Source: Amycolatopsis taiwanensis DSM 45107 (GTDB lineage: Bacteria > Actinomycetota > Actinomycetes > Mycobacteriales > Pseudonocardiaceae). Taken from it: a stretch of DNA of 64,000 nucleotides. A program made the translations under genes and the position numbers. The stretch lies in the NCBI RefSeq assembly GCF_000519205.1, contig NZ_JAFB01000013.1, forward strand, positions 124,001 to 188,000. The letters run 5' to 3'. The notes under the pieces were generated by a model. It worked only from the letters and a program-made list of their open reading frames with translations. It did no database searches and was not told the origin of the DNA. Shown here piece by piece: positions 60,005-64,000 of this stretch (position 1 is the first letter of the stretch; each line of letters begins with the position of its first letter).

Positions 60005-60514
60005 GTGAAGGGCCGATTTCTCGTGCCGCTGGTGGCTCTCCTGCTCGGTGGTTGCACCGTCGCCGTGACCGGCACCCCGCTGTCGGCAACCTCGACCGAC
60101 CCGTGCTCGCTGCTCACCGACACCGAGGCGGCGAGCCTCGGGCTGCGTGGCCCGGGCAACCCCAACCCGGCGCAACCGCAGCTGGCCACCCCGCCGAGCT
60201 GCACGTGGTCGTCGGCGAACCCCGACGCCACCTACGACGGCACCCTGCAGGCGTTCTACAGCACCGACATATCGATCGAGAAGCACTACCTGACCGCTCC
60301 GGCCGGCGTCGAGCGGCTCGGCGGGGTGGCCTGGAACCGGTACCTCAGCCCCGTCGGTGACTTCATCTGCGACCTCGCGGTGAAAATTTCGGACACCTCG
60401 TTCGTCGCGCTGTCGAGTCAGAGCCTGGCGAACCCCGCGAAGGCATGTGACCTCGCCGAACAGGCCGCGCCGGTGGTGGCCGGGCACCTCCCCCTACCGC
60501 GCGGGGAGCGTTAG
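60005..60514 (+). CDS. DUF3558 lipoprotein
   Basis: The protein has 169 residues from GTG 60005, with GGAG 8 nt upstream; longer starts are possible. The signal peptide FLVPLVALLLGGC ends in a lipobox with Cys17. The DUF3558 domain shows DPCSLLTDTEAASLG near its start and a final NPAKACDLAEQAAPVV with cysteines. Such proteins are abundant in Pseudonocardiaceae and mycobacteria; function unknown. Divergent from serS. Confidence 0.88.
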   Translation: MKGRFLVPLVALLLGGCTVAVTGTPLSATSTDPCSLLTDTEAASLGLRGPGNPNPAQPQLATPPSCTWSSANPDATYDGTLQAFYSTDISIEKHYLTAPAGVERLGGVAWNRYLSPVGDFICDLAVKISDTSFVALSSQSLANPAKACDLAEQAAPVVAGHLPLPRGER

Positions 60515-60698
60515 CCGGCGCGACCACCGGCCGGGTCCGGTAAGGCCGGGGGCCGGGATTCACCCAGCCAGGATCGGTGGTCGAGGTGCGGGACCTGCGG
60601 GCCTGGCTGCCCGGATGTCCTACAACGTGCTGAAGTCGGCGCGAGTCCTATGCCGGACCCTGGCTGCCGGAACCGCTGCTGACCGCCGCGGGGGTGGT

Positions 60699-61880
60699 TC
60701 AGGACGTGGTGACCAGGTCGGACACGTGCTTCGCGATCTCCAGCGCGCAGGTCGCGGCGGGCGATGGCGCATTGAGGACGTGGACCTGGCCGGGCGCGGT
60801 CTCGATGAGGAAGTCGCTCACCAGGGAACCGTCGGCGAACAGCGCCTGCGCCCGCACGCCCGAGCCGTGCCGGACGATGTCGCCGGGGCCGATGGCGGGC
60901 ACCAGGCGGGCGAGGCTCGCCGCGAACCTGCGCCGGGACAGCGACCGCAGCACCTCGTCGAGCCCGGTCGGGAAGGCGTACCGGCGGGCCAGCCGCCACG
61001 TGCCGGGGAACCGCGCCACGGCCACCAGGTCGGCAGGGGAGATGTCGCGCCACCGGTAGCCCTCGCGGCGAAGGGCGAGGACCGCGTTCGGGCCGGCATG
61101 CACGCTGCCGTCGAGCATCCGGGTCAGGTGCACGCCGAGGAACGGCAGGGACGCGTCGGGCACCGGGTAGATCAGCCCACGCACCAGGTGCCGGCGGTCG
61201 GGCCGCAGCTGGTAGTACTCGCCGCGGAACGGCACGATCCGCGCCCGCGGGGTGATCCCGGCGAGCTCGGCGATGCGGTCGGCGTGCAGGCCGGCGCAGT
61301 TCACCAGCGCGTCGGCGCGCAGCACCTCGCTGCCGGTCGCGATTTCCACGCCCCGGCCGGCGCGAATACCCAGAGCCGGGGTGTTCAGGCGGAGGTCCGC
61401 ACCGGCCTCGGTGAGCAGGCGGACGAGGGCACGGCACACGCCGGGAAAGTCGATGATCCCGGTCGACTCCACCCGCAGAGCCCGCACGCAGGACACCTCT
61501 GGCTCGTAGTCCAGCGCCTCCTCGCGGCTGATCAGCTTCGCCGGGACGCCGTTGGCCTCGGCCCGCTGCGCGAGCACGCCGAGCGCGGGCAGTTCGCCTT
61601 CGCCGGTCGCCACCACGAGCTTGCCGCAGACCTCCACCCCGACCCCGTGCGCGCGGGCGAAGTCCACAATGGACCGATTGCCGGCGACGGACATGCGGGC
61701 CTTCGCCGAACCCGGTGCGTAGTACAGGCCCGCGTGTACGACGTTGGAATTGTGCCCGGTCTGGTGCGCGGCCCAGCGATCTTCCTTCTCCAGCACGGTG
61801 ACCGCCACGCCGCGCCCGGTCAGTTCCCAGGCGACGGCGAGCCCCAGGATCCCGCCCCCGACCACGACGATCCGTTTCAC
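60699..61880 (-). CDS. lhgO: L-2-hydroxyglutarate oxidase
   Basis: The protein has 393 residues; GTG 61880 (MKRIVVVGGGILGLAVAWEL) is chosen over 61904 because no ribosome site decides and this matches the family. The N-terminal Rossmann motif GGGILG binds FAD. QTGHNSNVVHAGLYY is the LhgO/L2HGDH signature, followed by the central GLHADRIAELAG. It oxidises L-2-hydroxyglutarate to 2-oxoglutarate, passing electrons to the quinone pool. It stands alone. Confidence 0.94.
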   Translation of the reverse strand: MKRIVVVGGGILGLAVAWELTGRGVAVTVLEKEDRWAAHQTGHNSNVVHAGLYYAPGSAKARMSVAGNRSIVDFARAHGVGVEVCGKLVVATGEGELPALGVLAQRAEANGVPAKLISREEALDYEPEVSCVRALRVESTGIIDFPGVCRALVRLLTEAGADLRLNTPALGIRAGRGVEIATGSEVLRADALVNCAGLHADRIAELAGITPRARIVPFRGEYYQLRPDRRHLVRGLIYPVPDASLPFLGVHLTRMLDGSVHAGPNAVLALRREGYRWRDISPADLVAVARFPGTWRLARRYAFPTGLDEVLRSLSRRRFAASLARLVPAIGPGDIVRHGSGVRAQALFADGSLVSDFLIETAPGQVHVLNAPSPAATCALEIAKHVSDLVTTS

Positions 61881-61982
61881 GGGGGAACTGTGCCACAAAT
61901 CCACCGGAAATGCGTGGGCGGCCGCGGCCAGGGTACTGTTCGCTCAACAGAGTGACGAAGGTCTCACGTAGGCTGCGGGTCC

Positions 61983-63161
61983 ATGCGGTTCGCGGTCGTC
62001 AGCGGCTCCTTCCCGCCGCGGCCCGACGGCCGCGCGCGCCGGGCGGCCGCGCTCGCGGGCGGGTACACCACGGCTGGGCACGAGGTGCTGGTGTTGACGG
62101 CCGAGTGTTCGGGTGCGCCGGCCGAGGAATGCCCGGGCGGCTACCGCGTCGTCCGGCTGCCCGCGGTGAACGCGCCCGGTCCGTGCATCGGGTTCACCGC
62201 CGTGCGCGCGTCCGGCAGGCGCCGGATTTTCCGGGCGCTGCACGAGTTCCGGCCGGATGCGCTGCACCTGCACGGCCAGTTCTTCGACCTGTCAGTGGCA
62301 GCGGGTTCCTACGCCCGGCGCCACGGCGTGCCGCTGCTGCTGACGATTCATCCGCGGCCGCCGAACCCGGGCTTCCTTCCTTCGGCCGTTCTCCGGTTGC
62401 TGGACGCGATGCTGGTGAAGTCGGTATTGAGCCGGACCGAACCGCGTTACGTGGTTTCCGACAAGGCAGGAAGGGACTATTGCGTTCGCCGTTATCTGGC
62501 GGATGAGCGGGCCGTCGAATGCTTTCCGGCATTCGACGGCGGGTGGTTCGACTTCGCGCCGGCCCGTAACATCCGGGCCGAGCAGGCGCTTGGCGACGGG
62601 CCGCTGATCGTGTCAATGGGCCACGTGAGCCGCCGACGCGACCTGTTGCCGTTGGTGGAGGCGCTGCCGGCCATCCTGGCGGCGTATCCGCAAACGAGGG
62701 TGCTGGTCGCGGGGAAGGTCTATCACGACGCTTTCGCCCGCCGGGCCGAAGAACTCGGCGTGCGACGGGCCGTCGCGGTCCAGGGAGTGGTGCCGCGACA
62801 GGATGTCCCGGCGTATTTCGCGGCCGCCGACATCGTCGCGCACGACCTGAACGGCGGCTGCGGCACGGCGTCGCTGGAGGCGATGCTTTCCGGCACCCCG
62901 ACCATCATTTCCGTTCCCGCGGACAACTATCCCGGCGTCGAACTGCGCAACGGCGTGAATGCGCTGCTGGTGCCGCCGGACGATTCCGGCGCCGTGGCCG
63001 CCACGGTGATCGGCCTGCTGGACGACCTGGCCCGCGCGAAGCGGATCGCGTGGCGGCAGCGCGAGCTCATCCGGCGCGATTTCACCATGGCGGCGGTGGC
63101 GGCGAAACACCTGCGTGTGCTGGAAAAACTGGTGGCAGACAACACTGTTCGCCGAGGCTGA
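61983..63161 (+). CDS. Glycosyltransferase family 4 (GT-B)
   Basis: The protein has 392 residues from ATG 61983 with TAGGCT 8 nt upstream. N-domain SGSFPPRPDGRARRAAALAG, C-domain LIVSMGHVSRRRDLLPLVEA, GVVPRQDVPAYFAAADIVAHD, then GGCGTASLEAMLSGTPTI, where Glu binds the nucleotide sugar. The acceptor and sugar are unknown. No other cell-wall or exopolysaccharide gene is next to it. Confidence 0.88.
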   Translation: MRFAVVSGSFPPRPDGRARRAAALAGGYTTAGHEVLVLTAECSGAPAEECPGGYRVVRLPAVNAPGPCIGFTAVRASGRRRIFRALHEFRPDALHLHGQFFDLSVAAGSYARRHGVPLLLTIHPRPPNPGFLPSAVLRLLDAMLVKSVLSRTEPRYVVSDKAGRDYCVRRYLADERAVECFPAFDGGWFDFAPARNIRAEQALGDGPLIVSMGHVSRRRDLLPLVEALPAILAAYPQTRVLVAGKVYHDAFARRAEELGVRRAVAVQGVVPRQDVPAYFAAADIVAHDLNGGCGTASLEAMLSGTPTIISVPADNYPGVELRNGVNALLVPPDDSGAVAATVIGLLDDLARAKRIAWRQRELIRRDFTMAAVAAKHLRVLEKLVADNTVRRG

Positions 63162-63218
63162 GACAGGGCCGCGGACGTACGATCATCAGCGACCGCCGCA
63201 ACGACGAGGAGGCCCGTC

Positions 63219-64000
63219 ATGTCCGAGTTGAAGGTGGATGTCGACCCGCGGGAACTGGGGTTCGATCCGGACCGGTTGCGCAGGATCGACCGCCACTACG
63301 ACCGCTACCTGGAACGCGACCTGCTGACCAGTTGGGCCGCGGTCGTCGCGCGGGATGGCCAGATCGTGCACGCGACGGTGCACGGGCAGCGCGACCGTGA
63401 GGCCGGATTGCCGGCGGACTGGAACACCCGGTGGCGCATCTACTCGATGACCAAACCGATCACCTCGGTCGCGGCCATGATGTTGTTCGAAGAAGGCGCG
63501 TTCAGCCTCCTCGATGAGATCCGCCGTTTTCTGCCGGAGTTTTCCCAGCCCCGGGTCTATCTTCGCGGAGGAGCGACCAACCCGTCGACCGCGCCGGCCG
63601 CCGAGCCCATCCGGGTCTGGCACCTGCTGACCCACACCTCGGGCCTGACCTACGGGTTCCACCACGGTCATCCGGTCGACGAGATTTACCGCAGGAGCGG
63701 CTACGAGTGGGGGGTCCCCTCGGGGGTGGACCTGGCAGGCGCCTGCGCGTTCTGGGCGAACACGCCGCTGCTGTTCGAGCCCGGCACGGAGTGGAACTAC
63801 GGGGTGTCGACCGACGTGCTCGGCCGGCTGGTCGAGGTCGTCTCCGGAATGCCGCTCGACGAGTTCTTCCGCACCCGGATCTTCGAGCCCCTCGGCATGA
63901 GCGACACCGCGTTCTGGGCGGAGGAAGGCGAAGCGCTGGACAACCTCGCGGCGCTCTACATCCCGCGGCCGGACAACAAACGCGCGATTCGTAACGAGGC
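63219..64000 (+). CDS. Serine hydrolase (class C beta-lactamase-like), truncated by window end
   Basis: At least 260 residues are visible; ATG 63219 follows GAGGAGG. The SxxK motif is YSMTKP (Ser76, Lys79), and the second motif tyrosine is in EWNYGVSTDVLG (Tyr193). HTSGLTYGFHHG and GRLVEVVSGMPLDEFF complete the family picture. No signal peptide is apparent, so it may be a cytoplasmic esterase rather than a true beta-lactamase. The C-terminus, with the third (HxG-type) motif, lies beyond the window. Confidence 0.9.
   Translation, partial: MSELKVDVDPRELGFDPDRLRRIDRHYDRYLERDLLTSWAAVVARDGQIVHATVHGQRDREAGLPADWNTRWRIYSMTKPITSVAAMMLFEEGAFSLLDEIRRFLPEFSQPRVYLRGGATNPSTAPAAEPIRVWHLLTHTSGLTYGFHHGHPVDEIYRRSGYEWGVPSGVDLAGACAFWANTPLLFEPGTEWNYGVSTDVLGRLVEVVSGMPLDEFFRTRIFEPLGMSDTAFWAEEGEALDNLAALYIPRPDNKRAIRNE

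Noticed and set aside
58578-60089. Longer serS with 74 extra N-terminal residues
   Set aside because: The extra part is Arg/Gly-rich and would overlap the divergent lipoprotein gene; MHDPRLLLDPE at 59867 is the standard start with a -10 element 6 nt upstream.
60590-60690. Another copy of repeat family A
   Set aside because: Only a short GGCCTGGCTGCCCG stretch is shared; the flanks do not align.

Overview
The window is 64 kb of very GC-rich DNA. It looks like the chromosome of a mycothiol-type, high-GC actinomycete, most likely a member of the Pseudonocardiaceae. The evidence is strong G/C at third codon positions, many GTG/TTG starts, many genes whose -10 element lies 6-8 nt before the start codon (leaderless mRNAs), a chromosomal tRNA gene without an encoded CCA end, and typical actinobacterial families (DUF3558, DUF4328, DUF5926, DUF4232, a SigE-type sigma factor, fused CydDC, a DevR-like regulator). 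No phage, integrase, transposase, rRNA or CRISPR array was seen. Both ends cut through genes.

Layout. 1-6.9 kb: partial unknown gene, a 56-bp tandem repeat, a large beta-helical membrane protein, tRNA-Gly(GCC), an ECF sigma factor fused to its own zinc-finger/transmembrane anti-sigma part, a small membrane protein and an Fpg/Nei DNA glycosylase. 7-14.9 kb: a carboxylate sensing and uptake block (LytS-type kinase, S49 peptidase, LytTR regulator, two small-membrane-protein/SSS-symporter pairs of the DUF485-ActP kind). 15-27 kb: housekeeping and small accessory genes (rhodanese, DUF4328, P450, DUF5926, DUF952, SigE-family sigma/membrane pair, ferritin, arginine deiminase, CPBP protease, PPOX-fold protein, unknown/IclR pair, GDT1-type transporter, NmrA-like protein).

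27.3-40.3 kb: a cytochrome bd operon cydA-cydB-cydDC followed by a GAF histidine kinase of the DevS type. A DevR/DosR-like palindrome lies upstream of cydA, and a response regulator very like DevR lies at 39.7-40.3 kb. Between kinase and regulator is a 5-kb accessory stretch: a frameshifted excisionase-type antitoxin gene, an alpha/beta-hydrolase/GbsR/methyltransferase operon behind a perfect 18-bp inverted repeat, a SnoaL-like gene behind a MerR-type promoter, and a divergent dehydrogenase/GntR pair.

40.6-64 kb: the backbone coaA, pheA, phosphoglycerate-mutase-like, metallopeptidase, septum-formation protein and serS resembles the order around Rv3834c-Rv3838c of Mycobacterium tuberculosis. 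It is opened by accessory genes: macro-domain protein, monooxygenase, DUF4232 lipoprotein, MFS exporter, a YjfM/YjfC/YjfL-like membrane and ATP-grasp module, a two-component system, a DhlA-like haloalkane dehalogenase and an ArsR/AHSA1 pair. After serS come a DUF3558 lipoprotein, an L-2-hydroxyglutarate oxidase, a GT4 glycosyltransferase and a truncated serine hydrolase.

The best candidates for new biology are the cyd/DevRS unit with DnaA-box-like sites between cydA and cydB, the ATP-grasp/DUF350 module in an organism unlikely to make glutathione, the hydrolase-GbsR-methyltransferase operon with its AT-rich palindrome, the MerR-type promoter without a local MerR gene, and two families of dispersed intergenic repeats. 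All assignments come from reading the sequence; no database search was possible.
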